A stretch of 64,000 nucleotides of DNA from Rhodococcus sp. P1Y. GTDB taxonomy: Bacteria > Actinomycetota > Actinomycetes > Mycobacteriales > Mycobacteriaceae. The notes under the pieces are model-generated. The model saw only the letters and a program-made list of their open reading frames with translations. It had not been told where the DNA came from and ran no database searches. Of this stretch, positions 35,991-44,180 are shown in pieces. The stretch covers positions 1,426,001 through 1,490,000 of the forward strand of contig NZ_CP032762.1 in the NCBI RefSeq assembly GCF_003641205.1. The letters are read 5' to 3'. Within the stretch, counting starts at the first letter, position 1. Each line of letters starts with the position of its first letter. A program made the translations under genes and the position numbers.

Positions 35991-36322
35991 GCCAGCGGCC
36001 GGCCTCATGCTCGGGCAAATGAAGTACGCTGGCACCGTCTCGGATGGCCTGTGGACTTACGTCATTCATGCAGATAACGGAGTCCAGGCTTTTTGCGTTC
36101 GGGGACGTATCTGAATATCAGATCTCAGTCTTCGCATTGGGCGCCGCGACGCAAACTGCAGCCAGAATGAGGTTCCCAGAACCACCTGCGTCTCATGCCA
36201 GGAATTTGAATTGCTAGTCCGACACCAGCTATTAGCTTGGTTGTCGTTATCGCCTTTGGTGTGCTGGCGCCATGTTCTTCTCCTCGGCATCAAGGGTTCC
36301 TGCTCGTTCGTGTTGATCGGAA
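35991..36322. other. Intergenic region, no gene seen
   Basis: About 330 bases between the DUF2071 gene and the phage-like open frame. It is A/T-richer than its neighbours and has no open frame with codon bias or a ribosome site. It may mark the left boundary of inserted phage-derived DNA, but I see no tRNA gene or obvious attachment repeat. Confidence 0.4.
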
Positions 36323-36634
36323 TTGAGACGAACGTACTTTCGAATTCATGCTTGCGCACCCTCTCAACATCGCGCCGTAAACAGCCTGAACTGGGAAAAG
36401 GCTCACGGCAAACATTATGCGCCCGTTTGGCGACCCCTCACCGCATACGCAACGGGCGACACTGTCATCCTTCCGGCTCCCATATCCGATGCCGGCAAGC
36501 GCACATTTGCTGGCACGTCCCGCGCGAGCTTCGACGCCACCGAGCAAGCCCTCCGGACCGTCTCGGGCGGCGGCAGCGGCGGAGTGACCATCACCGACAA
36601 CGGAAACGGCACCGCGACTATCGCGGCGTCCTGA
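36323..36634 (+). CDS. Phage-tail-like small protein (possible remnant)
   Basis: A 103-residue open frame whose second half reads like a piece of an actinophage tail or baseplate protein: WRPLTAYATGDTVILP, then FAGTSRASFDATEQAL, a Gly-rich linker and GVTITDNGNGTATIAAS, a low-complexity beta-rich ending common to such proteins. The N-terminal 25 residues look random, so the true start may lie further in or be lost. It ends 13 bases before the ATG of the pseudogene at 36648, which fits neighbouring tail genes. Whether it is expressed is unknown. Confidence 0.45.
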   Translation: MRRTYFRIHACAPSQHRAVNSLNWEKAHGKHYAPVWRPLTAYATGDTVILPAPISDAGKRTFAGTSRASFDATEQALRTVSGGGSGGVTITDNGNGTATIAAS

Positions 36635-36647
36635 CGGGAGCGAATAG

Positions 36648-38347
36648 ATGATGGTCAACGTACTCACCCCGCTCGGCGCAACCGCCGCACTCACGACCAC
36701 AGTCGCACCCGGGGCAGGCAAGATCAACTGATACAACGCCAACGGTGGCGCACTATCCGTGGCGCTCCCAGTACTCTCCGGTGTCGCAGACGGCGCGGTC
36801 ATCGAAGTCCAGAAGGACGACCTCGACACCAGCGTCAACACGGTCACCGTGACGTGCGCGAGCTGCGACACCATCGATACAGGAAGCGCGACAGCGGCCA
36901 TCCTCCGCATTGCAGGATCGGCCCGCATATTCCAAGCCGTCACCATCGGCGCGAACCGTCGCTGGAAAGTCATCAAATCACGTCGAACCCCTGTCCGCGC
37001 TCGATCAACGGTTCATCGGCAAGTGGGCCGCGAACACCACCTATGCAGTCGGGCAATCGGTCGTCTCGCCCGCAGGCGACGTCGTCAAAGCAAGCAGCGC
37101 ACACACCTCCACCGGTTCGTACGACAGCACCAAATGGGATCTGACGATCACATTTGCGTCGAACCGTGACGCCCTCGGCTCTGCCTCACCGCGCATGACG
37201 AAGCCACAGGGCCCTGATTAGCCGCTTCGAGGCCGGTCACGGATGGACCGCGGGCGGAAACCTCGTCAACCCGAATCTCAACGACACCACGGACGGTGCC
37301 TGGGGATCGCAGTGCGTCAGCGGTGAGACCAAGAACGACGGCAGCGGCGCATCGACCACCAAGTCGGGTGGCATCACACCGTTCAACCCAGCAGGCAAGG
37401 TCGCATGTATCGCGATCAAGGTCGGTGACCCGACCAAGATCTCGTCGGTAGTTCCTACGCTTCGTCCGAATCGAGCCTCGGCGCAAACTACGCGATCTAC
37501 GACGTCATCGTGGACTCCGTCCCGAAGCAGGTCGGCGCGGACCAGTGGACCGTCTTGCAGGTCTCGCTCGACAACCCATCGAGCGTTGTCGGAACGGGAG
37601 CCGGCAGCGCGGTGCAGACGGCGCGCGTGGCTATCGCGGGAGTCGGAGGTCAGACGACACCGACCAAGTTTGGCGAAGTGTCGTTCTTCGCCCGACAGAA
37701 GTACCCGAAGGGTTGCATCGCGTTCACGTTCGACGACTCGTGGGCGACGACCAAGACGGCCGCTCTCGCAACGATGAATCAATACCGATTCCGGGGGACG
37801 ATCTTCCCGTGGATCAGCCTGCTCGGCGCGAACGCGAGCTACCTCACCCTCGCAGACCTCCGTACGTTCCAGGATCTACATGGCTGGGAGATCGGCGCGC
37901 ACTGCACCACCGAGCACGTCAGCTTTTCGACGTACGGCTCTGAGACGCTGGAAGCCACGCTGCAATACATGAAGCGGTTCCTTGTGACGGACGGGTTCCG
38001 CTCTGAGTGCATCGCGTACCCGGGCAGCAATTCGAGTCCGGCTGTGCGTTATGCGGCAGCGCAGTACTTCCGTTAAGCCAGGACGACGGGCGGACAAGGG
38101 ACAACCGCAACGCCTGCCGATCCACTGCGGATCTCCGCTCCCGGCTTCGCTTGCGTCTGCGCATGCGATGGTCGACAAGGCCTACGCGGCAGGGCTCGTG
38201 GTGATCTTCACCTTCCACGACATCGTCGCGTCTGGGGGCACCTCGTATGCGTGGACCGTGGCGAACTTCAATGCCCTTGTCGACTACATCGCCGCGAAGG
38301 GCGACGTGCCGGTGCTGCCTATGGGTGAGGCGCTGGCCGCTTTGTGA
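36648..38347 (+). pseudogene. Decayed phage-tail-like polysaccharide deacetylase
   Basis: The coding sense can be followed through three frames. It starts at ATG 36648 with a beta-rich tail-like region and meets TGA at 36729-36731 where a Trp codon would fit (KIN-stop-YNANGG). It shifts frame in an A-run near 36975, giving a carbohydrate-binding-like segment (KWAANTTYAVGQSVVSP), again in a C-run near 37213 (then LISRFEAGHGWTAGGNLV), and again near 37440. The NodB-type deacetylase domain follows (GCIAFTFDDSWATT, the likely metal His in GAHCTTEHV). A TAA stands at 38074 (YFR-stop-ARTTGG), and a shift near 38150 leads to the end HDIVASGGTSYAWTV ... MGEALAAL. Two stops and four shifts in one gene show decay. 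Such fusions occur in phage tail spikes that act on capsules. Confidence 0.8.
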
Positions 38348-38349
38348 GT

Positions 38350-38382
38350 AGTGGGAAGCGATCTACTTGATCGCTTCCCACT
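38350..38382. terminator. Perfect 14-base hairpin, probable bidirectional terminator
   Basis: AGTGGGAAGCGATC (38350-38363) is perfectly repeated in inverse at 38369-38382 around the loop TACTT. It starts 3 bases after the end of the deacetylase pseudogene and covers the last codons and stop of the convergent small membrane protein gene. Its strength and position between converging genes support a bidirectional terminator, though no T-run follows on either side. Confidence 0.7.
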
Positions 38383-38650
38383 CTCGCCACTCGTCCAGGC
38401 ACTCATCAGAGCAGAATCCGTGGTCCAGGCCGCGGTTTTGGAGGCACTGCCGCTCCTCGACCTGGACGCGTGTGCCATCGATATAGATGCGCACCGCAGC
38501 CAATGCCGCGAGGACGAACGCGAACGCGACGAGCATAATGACGGTGTCACGGCTGCCGTTGGCGCTGATCACCAGGAACATCGCAGTTATAGTGAGAATC
38601 GCTGCGCCGACGAAGTAGAACGGCAATCTGCGAACCAGGGACTGTGGCAT
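38363..38650 (-). CDS. Small membrane protein with Cys-rich C-terminus
   Basis: A 95-residue protein I do not recognise by name. Two hydrophobic segments (about residues 10-29, FYFVGAAILTITAMFLVISA, and 36-58) are followed by a short soluble tail with the pattern C-x10-FCSDEC, resembling a small treble-clef zinc site of the kind seen at protein ends in phages and mobile elements. The stop codon lies inside the perfect hairpin at 38350-38382. It is convergent with the phage-like pseudogene and may be part of the same acquired segment. Confidence 0.55.
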   Translation of the reverse strand: MPQSLVRRLPFYFVGAAILTITAMFLVISANGSRDTVIMLVAFAFVLAALAAVRIYIDGTRVQVEERQCLQNRGLDHGFCSDECLDEWREWEAIK

Positions 38651-38713
38651 GGTCGAATGGTGCCGTACTGCGCGGTCGGTTGCAGCACCATTCGTTTGCC
38701 CGAATGACTTTGC

Positions 38714-38989
38714 TTACGAGTGGGGGTTCGGCACCCTGAACGTTGCCGCGTAAAACTCCAGCTTGTCGGTCGTGTCGATCTTTTCGGCATCGGCAAGATG
38801 ATCTTCCAGCTGCGACTTGGTGAGGATGTCGGGGTTGTACGGGTCAGCAGTGGACCCCCGAAGGAATGGCGACTTCAAACTGTCGGGAACGTACTGACCT
38901 TCCTCGATACGGCGAGTGATTTCTGCAAGCACCGCGGCTTTCCAGTTCTCCTCGGCCATCGTCCATGCGTTCTCGTCTTGTGTGCTCAT
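38714..38989 (-). CDS. Hypothetical protein
   Basis: A 91-residue acidic soluble protein from the ATG at 38989 (MSTQDENAWTMAEENWKAAVLAEITRRIEE), with an amphipathic helix in the first half and a second helical part (LTKSQLEDHLADAEKI). An upstream ATG at 39040 would add 17 residues. I do not recognise the family. It lies 64 bases upstream of the small membrane protein on the same strand. Confidence 0.5.
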   Translation of the reverse strand: MSTQDENAWTMAEENWKAAVLAEITRRIEEGQYVPDSLKSPFLRGSTADPYNPDILTKSQLEDHLADAEKIDTTDKLEFYAATFRVPNPHS

Positions 38990-39187
38990 GTTCCGAGACG
39001 CTACCGAAGAACGAATGTCGCGTGCAGTCGCGTCAGTCATCCGAATGACTCACCGAAGCGGGCGCATAACGCGAGCAGCGGGCGGCGTTCCAGGTGGATG
39101 TGCGTCACTGCTGGCGACCCCGGTACATGGAAGGCAATGGCCGCTCTAGCGGCGTAGCACCAGGCGCGCTTCTGCTACGTTCCTCCG

Positions 39188-39772
39188 ATGACCGAGGTTC
39201 CCGCGTGGTGTCCGAACTGCGACCGATTCGTCGACCATGTCGGCCTCCTCTCCGCCAGCGGCAACATCACCGTCGAAGTCTCGAACGTGTCCGTCGAGTG
39301 TCCGCACTGCGGAGGGATCTCGCACGTACTCGACGGCACGTTCAGGTTTTCGGAGGGATTGGTCCACGCCGTAACGGCGTCAGCGTGGACGCGTGACAAG
39401 CTGGCGAAATATCAAAAGGCTCTACGGTGGGCGGCGGAAAACTACGAAGACCGGCCTCGCGCAGCCATACGGCGGGTTGAGAAGGTCAGCCCAGAGACTG
39501 CGTCCTTCCTTCGCCGAATGAAGGAACCTTTCGACCGCAAGGAAATGCTCACGATTCTGTTCGGACTAGTGACCCTTGCGGGCGTGATACTGGCAAACAT
39601 GCCGAAAGATGATGCGACTCACGAGATCCCGCCGACCATCGTCGAAAAGACGATCATCAACGTGATTCCAGGTGAGCTTCTGGACCGACACGTTCCGCCC
39701 GTGAGTCCAGAACCATCGCCGTCACAAATCCAACCGACACCGCCGCCAGGAGTATTTGAGACAGGCCACTGA
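39188..39772 (+). CDS. Zinc-ribbon protein with one membrane segment
   Basis: A 194-residue protein of unknown function. The first 50 residues form a zinc ribbon (WCPNC ... VECPHCGG). A charged middle follows (SAWTRDKLAKYQKALRWAAENYEDRPRAAIRRVEK split by turns), then one hydrophobic segment near residues 120-139 (MLTILFGLVTLAGVILANM) and a Pro-rich tail (PPVSPEPSPSQIQPTPPPG). The topology suggests a membrane-tethered zinc-ribbon adaptor. Codon bias supports a real gene, but no good ribosome site precedes the ATG, so it may be leaderless. Confidence 0.6.
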   Translation: MTEVPAWCPNCDRFVDHVGLLSASGNITVEVSNVSVECPHCGGISHVLDGTFRFSEGLVHAVTASAWTRDKLAKYQKALRWAAENYEDRPRAAIRRVEKVSPETASFLRRMKEPFDRKEMLTILFGLVTLAGVILANMPKDDATHEIPPTIVEKTIINVIPGELLDRHVPPVSPEPSPSQIQPTPPPGVFETGH

Positions 39773-40347
39773 CGCCGAGGGACAGAATAGCCACGCTGAT
39801 GGCCCCGGTTGGCAAGTACGGTCGTCTCATGTTGTCCAGTGTTGCATCTGATGGCGCATCCTGACGAGCGTCAGCCCCTGGTCCAGTTGCAGGCGGCGCA
39901 CGTGCACTCTCGGGTGTCCTTGGGCCGACCTGTGGCGGTGGCGAGGAGACTGCGAATCACGGTGATCACGCCGACTATTCGTGACCGATCACAACATGGA
40001 TGGGTCCGACTTCACCCAGCCCGAACGGGAACATAACCCGAGAAATGCACCTCCGAAAATGACTCAAATCCTAACCGAAGGTGGGTTTGATGCGTCTGGT
40101 GGCGTCAGCGGGTCAGTCGGCACAGCCAACGGAGCTCTGGGGTCGAGCGGGCATCTTGGGTCTGATGCCCCGTCGAGTCTTAGTGAGTAAATCGAAGCCC
40201 CACCACCGCAGGGCGGCTGACGTCGACAAGTCTCCGCGGCCTGGTCGAGCCTGAGACCCGGGTGCGGTTCGCGGAGCATACGTCCTCTCCAAGCTATGCT
40301 TGGCCCCGTCGCCCTGGGGAGTGCGACGAGGGAGCATCGGGGGGATT
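39773..40347. other. Intergenic region before type VII toxin island, no gene seen
   Basis: About 575 bases without a supported gene. Short open frames here lack ribosome sites and codon bias. A small palindrome CTGACG-AG-CGTCAG lies at 39861-39874. The region separates the zinc-ribbon gene from the type VII island and probably holds that island's promoter. Confidence 0.4.
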
Positions 40348-40785
40348 GTGGCGAACTGGCGTCAGCAGACGAGTGTCGAGTGTCAGGCGGATTTCGACGA
40401 CCTGCTCGACGTCGGCATCGACATCGCGGCCGAGCGGTTGAGCCAGAACTGGGGTCTCGACCCGATCGCGGTGCTCAACGATCGCGATGGTGGCCGTCGA
40501 GTGGTGTCGGCAGTCCAATCCGATTCCGACGAGTACTCGTCGTCGGCGTCGCCTCTCAAAGACAGATTGGTCGACGGAGTGCGTGCCGAAGCCGATGGGC
40601 TTCGTTCGGTTGCAATCGTGTCCAACGTCGTAGTCGACGGCGCAACGAAGCCTCGCCTGGAGATCCTGCTGGAACACCGCGAGTACGCGCTGCAGATCCT
40701 CGTCCCGTACGACATGCCTGATCCGCAGACATTCGACCTCGGCCCGATGAAGGCCGCGAAAGGTACACCGCTCGTGTGGGCGTGA
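40348..40785 (+). CDS. Hypothetical protein at the head of the type VII toxin island
   Basis: A 145-residue soluble protein that I do not recognise. It starts VANWRQQTSVECQADFDDLLDVGIDIAAERL at a GTG preceded by a G-rich site (GGGGGG). The predicted alternating helix/strand pattern ends in RLEILLEHREYALQILVPYDMP. It lies 29 bases upstream of the first WXG100 gene in the same direction, so it may be an accessory or chaperone-like factor for that system, in the position where EspG-like proteins sit in other loci, although I see no EspG motif. Confidence 0.6.
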   Translation: MANWRQQTSVECQADFDDLLDVGIDIAAERLSQNWGLDPIAVLNDRDGGRRVVSAVQSDSDEYSSSASPLKDRLVDGVRAEADGLRSVAIVSNVVVDGATKPRLEILLEHREYALQILVPYDMPDPQTFDLGPMKAAKGTPLVWA

Positions 40786-40814
40786 TCCGCATTCGCTGAA
40801 CTTGGGGGGACAGC

Positions 40815-41126
40815 ATGGGGGATGAGATGTACACCGAGACAGCGGTGCAGATCGATGCGGCTGTCAGTGCACGCAAGTACTCGTCGGACATGGTCGACGA
40901 TCTCGCGCGTTTGGGCCGCGACGTCGAGGACCTGCTCCAGGTGTGGACCGGTGGAGCTGCCGATTCCTACGGGCAGAGCTGGGCCGAATTGAAGTCGGCC
41001 ATCGAAGTCATCGCGGGCGACCTCGAGCAGATCGGCGATCTCGTCGGAGAATCGGCACGCGACTACGAGCGGGCCGAATCGGACAACGCCACCACCTTCT
41101 CGTCGACGAAGATGCTGCGGCTGTGA
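40815..41126 (+). CDS. WXG100-family (ESAT-6-like) protein 1
   Basis: A 103-residue helical-hairpin protein of the type VII secretion family, expected to be secreted as a dimer or to act as a partner for the toxin. The central turn has the WXG motif (VWTGGAADSYGQSWAEL, W at about residue 44), between two long amphipathic helices. Its stop overlaps the GTG of the next WXG100 gene (GTGA at 41123-41126), so the pair is probably co-translated as a heterodimer. Confidence 0.85.
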   Translation: MGDEMYTETAVQIDAAVSARKYSSDMVDDLARLGRDVEDLLQVWTGGAADSYGQSWAELKSAIEVIAGDLEQIGDLVGESARDYERAESDNATTFSSTKMLRL

Positions 41127-41428
41127 CCACCCCGCCCCACGGATACACCGTCGACCTGGCGTTGCTCGACCAGACGACCGAACGGATCGCGCAGTACGTT
41201 CGCTCGCTCACCGACACCATGGCCGGCATCGACGCCGACGTCACCCAGCGCTGCGCCGCGGTATGGGGTGGAGAGGGATCGGCCGCCTACCAGGAACGTC
41301 AGGCGCGCTGGAACGCCGCTATCGCCCGCGCCAACGGCGAGGTCGAAGAGATGCGGTTGGCGGCGCGGATCGCGCACGGCAACTATTCGTCGGCGAGATC
41401 GACCAACATCTCGATGCTCGGACGCTGA
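41123..41428 (+). CDS. WXG100-family (ESAT-6-like) protein 2
   Basis: A 101-residue WXG100 protein with the motif VWGGEGSAAYQERQARWNAAI at about residues 46-66 between two helices. The GTG start lies in the stop of the first WXG100 gene, and its own stop shares a base with the toxin gene's ATG (TGATG). No C-terminal YxxxD/E export signal is obvious. It probably pairs with protein 1 and escorts the downstream toxin. Confidence 0.85.
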   Translation: MTTPPHGYTVDLALLDQTTERIAQYVRSLTDTMAGIDADVTQRCAAVWGGEGSAAYQERQARWNAAIARANGEVEEMRLAARIAHGNYSSARSTNISMLGR

Positions 41429-42720
41429 TGGCAGAGACGATCAGGCCGCAGAACTACTACGACGCCGCGAACTCGGTGCTTACCGTCGCTGCCGCAGTGT
41501 CGAAGATCCACACCGACACCATGGCGGCGTTGGCCGACACCGGCCAGATGGCCGGAACAGACGACGCCGGAACAGAATTCGCCGAAGCGTACGACGCGCA
41601 AGCCGCAGCGTTCGAATCGATGGGCCGCAACCTCGGTCCCGCGATCCATCATTACGGCCGAGTCTTGATTCAGATGGGCGCGAACCACGCTCAGGCCGAG
41701 GCAGATTCGAACGTCGGTGGTGGTGCGCCGCTGGCCCCGCCTGCAGATCCGGGCGACGGTCAGCTCGGAATGTGCGTCGCATTGCCGGCTTCTGCGGGCG
41801 CAGAAGGCGAGGGGCTCGTCGAGGTCATCGGCCTCCTGCAGAACATCGGGGTTCCGGTTCCCAACGGCGACACCGACAAACTGACCACCGCATCCACTGC
41901 CTGGGCAAAGGTCGCGAGCGACAGCGACGGTTCCTTCCTCGGAAAGCTTCAGGCGACCTGCGCGACTCTCGACCAGATGAACGGCGAAGAAGTAGACATC
42001 GTCGTCGAGGACCTCGAAGAGCTGGGCTCGCTCGTCGACGAGTATGCCGCTCTCGCAGGAGCTCTGCGCGACAGCGTCGAAGCACACAAGAGTTACCTTG
42101 CCGACGTTCGCGCGAAGATGGCCGATCTGCTGAACGATCTCGCCGTCGAACTGGCCATCACCGCTGCAGCAGGAATTCTGTCGTCGTTCGTCACTTTTGG
42201 TGCGGGCGCGGCCGTGGCGACGGCGAAGGCCACGAGCACCATTGCACGCTACGGAACCAAGATCAGTGGCCTCATCTCGAGTGTGAAGAGCATGAGAGCG
42301 GCCATCAAGATCGCCGACTTCTTCAGCGCTAGTTCGGCGGCGAAGAGCAACGCCAGGTTGGTCCGCTTCCTGCAGATGGAGCTCAAGCAGGCCACCACAC
42401 AGGGGCAGAAGAACAACCTCGCCGGACGCATCGGTGAACTCAAGGCCGGAATCGACCCCAACATTCCCAAGAGGCCCATCGAGATCAACGGCCGCACCAG
42501 GATTCCCGACGAGATCGACGACACCGCTGCGATCGTCCGCGAAGTCAAGAACACCAACAGTATCGGTGCAACCCAGCAAGTCAAGGACATGGCACAGTTC
42601 GCATCCGAGCGCGGCTATACTTTCGAGCTGATAGTCGATGAGAGGACCATCATTTCCGGTCCACTGCAGACAATGATCGACAACGGTGAAATAGTCCTCA
42701 AGAGAATGGCTTTGAACTAG
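41428..42720 (+). CDS. Type VII-associated polymorphic toxin with REase-like C-terminal domain
   Basis: A probable secreted antibacterial toxin of 430 residues. The N-terminal ~290 residues are helical and Ala-rich, with a WXG/LXG-like beginning (AETIRPQNYYDAANSVLTVAAAVSKI) and a hydrophobic segment near 240-265. The C-terminal ~85 residues form a PD-(D/E)XK-like nuclease: Asp361 in RIPDEIDD, then Glu372-Val-Lys374 in VREVKN, then QQVKDMAQFASERGYTFELIV and a closing strand, the pattern of the Tox-REase toxin domains. It is coupled to the WXG100 pair upstream and followed after one base by a likely immunity gene. The nuclease role is inferred from motif and context. Confidence 0.82.
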   Translation: MAETIRPQNYYDAANSVLTVAAAVSKIHTDTMAALADTGQMAGTDDAGTEFAEAYDAQAAAFESMGRNLGPAIHHYGRVLIQMGANHAQAEADSNVGGGAPLAPPADPGDGQLGMCVALPASAGAEGEGLVEVIGLLQNIGVPVPNGDTDKLTTASTAWAKVASDSDGSFLGKLQATCATLDQMNGEEVDIVVEDLEELGSLVDEYAALAGALRDSVEAHKSYLADVRAKMADLLNDLAVELAITAAAGILSSFVTFGAGAAVATAKATSTIARYGTKISGLISSVKSMRAAIKIADFFSASSAAKSNARLVRFLQMELKQATTQGQKNNLAGRIGELKAGIDPNIPKRPIEINGRTRIPDEIDDTAAIVREVKNTNSIGATQQVKDMAQFASERGYTFELIVDERTIISGPLQTMIDNGEIVLKRMALN

Positions 42721-42721
42721 C

Positions 42722-43366
42722 ATGGCTCCCTCTCCTCAACATCAGCGCGCTCACGAGCTGCTCACAGCTGACATCACCAAGGCCAGCCGCAAGGCCAAGC
42801 TCAGGTTTCGTACGCTGACGGACCTGGTGAACACCAACGAGCGGTATCCGGACCTCATTCCGCTGCTCATCGATTGGCTGAAGAACGTCGAAGCGCGCAG
42901 TGAAGCCACGGACCCCCAGGTCATCGGCAATCTTCGCGACGGACTTGCCCGCGCACTCACCACCGTGGATGCGATGGGAACCGAGGCGGTTCCGGTGCTG
43001 TTCGATCAGTTCTACCTCGATCCTCCCTTGCCTCCGATCAACAGCTTCGCAGTGGGAAATGCATTGCTGCAGCTTGCTGTCCCGTCGGATTACGACCGAA
43101 TGGCTGCGGTCGCGGCGGACCGGACATTGGGCTCGGGTCGGGCGGCGATTCTGGAGTGGCTGATCAAGCAGGGACGCCCCGATGGTCTCGACATCGTCGT
43201 CGGCGAGGTCGAGGATCCATCCGTCCGCGCGTTGGGCATCAAGTACATCCGTCAGTACAAGCCTCTGCCTTCCGGCCTGCGGCCGAAGATCGAGCCTTAC
43301 GCGGATGATCCGGACAGCGAAGTGCGTAAGCAGGTCAAGCTGACGCTGGCGAAGCTTCCGGAGTAG
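42722..43366 (+). CDS. Probable immunity protein for the adjacent toxin
   Basis: A 214-residue soluble protein built of helical pairs resembling HEAT-like repeats (for example YPDLIPLLIDWLKNVE, VEDPSVRALGIKYIRQY and DDPDSEVRKQVKLTLAKLPE), with many acidic residues. Its ATG lies one base after the toxin stop, the normal arrangement for a cognate immunity gene. HEAT-like folds are known among nuclease immunity proteins. I see no enzyme motif. The role is inferred from position and fold. Confidence 0.65.
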   Translation: MAPSPQHQRAHELLTADITKASRKAKLRFRTLTDLVNTNERYPDLIPLLIDWLKNVEARSEATDPQVIGNLRDGLARALTTVDAMGTEAVPVLFDQFYLDPPLPPINSFAVGNALLQLAVPSDYDRMAAVAADRTLGSGRAAILEWLIKQGRPDGLDIVVGEVEDPSVRALGIKYIRQYKPLPSGLRPKIEPYADDPDSEVRKQVKLTLAKLPE

Positions 43367-43400
43367 TACTGCCCTACGCAGCGTGTGAATAGTGGCCCGT

Positions 43401-43928
43401 TTATGGAAGACAGTTAAGCGCGTACACGCGGGTTTGGCCCTCTGCCGTGAGTCCAGCAAGCTTGGTTGCGACTTGTTCCACGGCCTTGTCGACGGATACT
43501 CGTAGAATTCGTCCGGAGGCCTCGGTGCTGTTGTTCGAAGGCAACACGACGTTTGCGGTGATGCGACGTTCCCACTCGTCCACGTCGCCGGTGGCCTTGT
43601 TGTACTGGTTCAACGTGACGCACACTGCTCGCTTGACCAGCTTCTCGCCGTCGTTTCCGTAGACAAAATCAACAAGCTTCCGTGTCAGCAAATATTCCAG
43701 CGAGGCTCCGGAAACAGGGATGCCAGGTGGCTTTGGTAACTGCGGTATGCGAGGTACGCGTGGAACGGCGGGCGCCGGGATAACAGGCTTGGGCACTGGT
43801 AGATTCGCGGGAGCCTCGCGCGGAATTCTTGGAATCGTCCGGGCTGCGTCGTCTGCTGTAGAGCATGCGACCGCCAGGAGGAAGACAGCTACGAGGAAGT
43901 ACCAGAAGGGTGTTTTCGACAGCTTCAT
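43401..43928 (-). CDS. Proline-rich lipoprotein
   Basis: A probable envelope lipoprotein of 175 residues. The signal peptide (KLSKTPFWYFLVAVFLLAVAC) ends in lipobox AVAC with Cys22. A Pro-rich linker follows (VPKPVIPAPAVPRVPRIPQL), then a soluble domain of about 100 residues with two cysteines (AVCVTLNQ and ALNCLP). The ATG at 43928 follows GGGGGT by a few bases. It is convergent with the immunity gene. The function is unknown; a link to the toxin island is only positional. Confidence 0.65.
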   Translation of the reverse strand: MKLSKTPFWYFLVAVFLLAVACSTADDAARTIPRIPREAPANLPVPKPVIPAPAVPRVPRIPQLPKPPGIPVSGASLEYLLTRKLVDFVYGNDGEKLVKRAVCVTLNQYNKATGDVDEWERRITANVVLPSNNSTEASGRILRVSVDKAVEQVATKLAGLTAEGQTRVYALNCLP

Positions 43929-44180
43929 TTTGACCCCCGGAGTTATACGGCCCACCGCTGGATACCGGAACACGAGCTTCCGGCAAGCCTATGCCTGAAT
44001 TGCGGAAATGGAGTCAAGATCGGAAGTGGAATGCACCGCAAACGCTGGCATTGTCGTTTCCTTTCGTAACTAAACTATCCACGGCGGTCGTATCTCGTAA
44101 CTCGGAAATTGGAAATACGCATATGGACAAACTTTATTCGGGGTAATTTCTGTCGATACTTCGACAAGGGCGGCTCAGTG

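Noticed and set aside
36648..38347. Three separate small genes instead of one pseudogene
   Set aside because: The pieces follow one another in the order of a single tail-deacetylase protein, join at single-base shifts, and none has its own ribosome site.
40300..40347. Longer N-terminus for the gene at the head of the type VII island
   Set aside because: The upstream 16 codons have no ribosome site, while a G-rich site stands just before the GTG at 40348.
39773..40347. A possible 69-residue Gly/Ser-rich gene at 39981-40190
   Set aside because: It has no ribosome site, no codon bias and no recognisable composition beyond low complexity.
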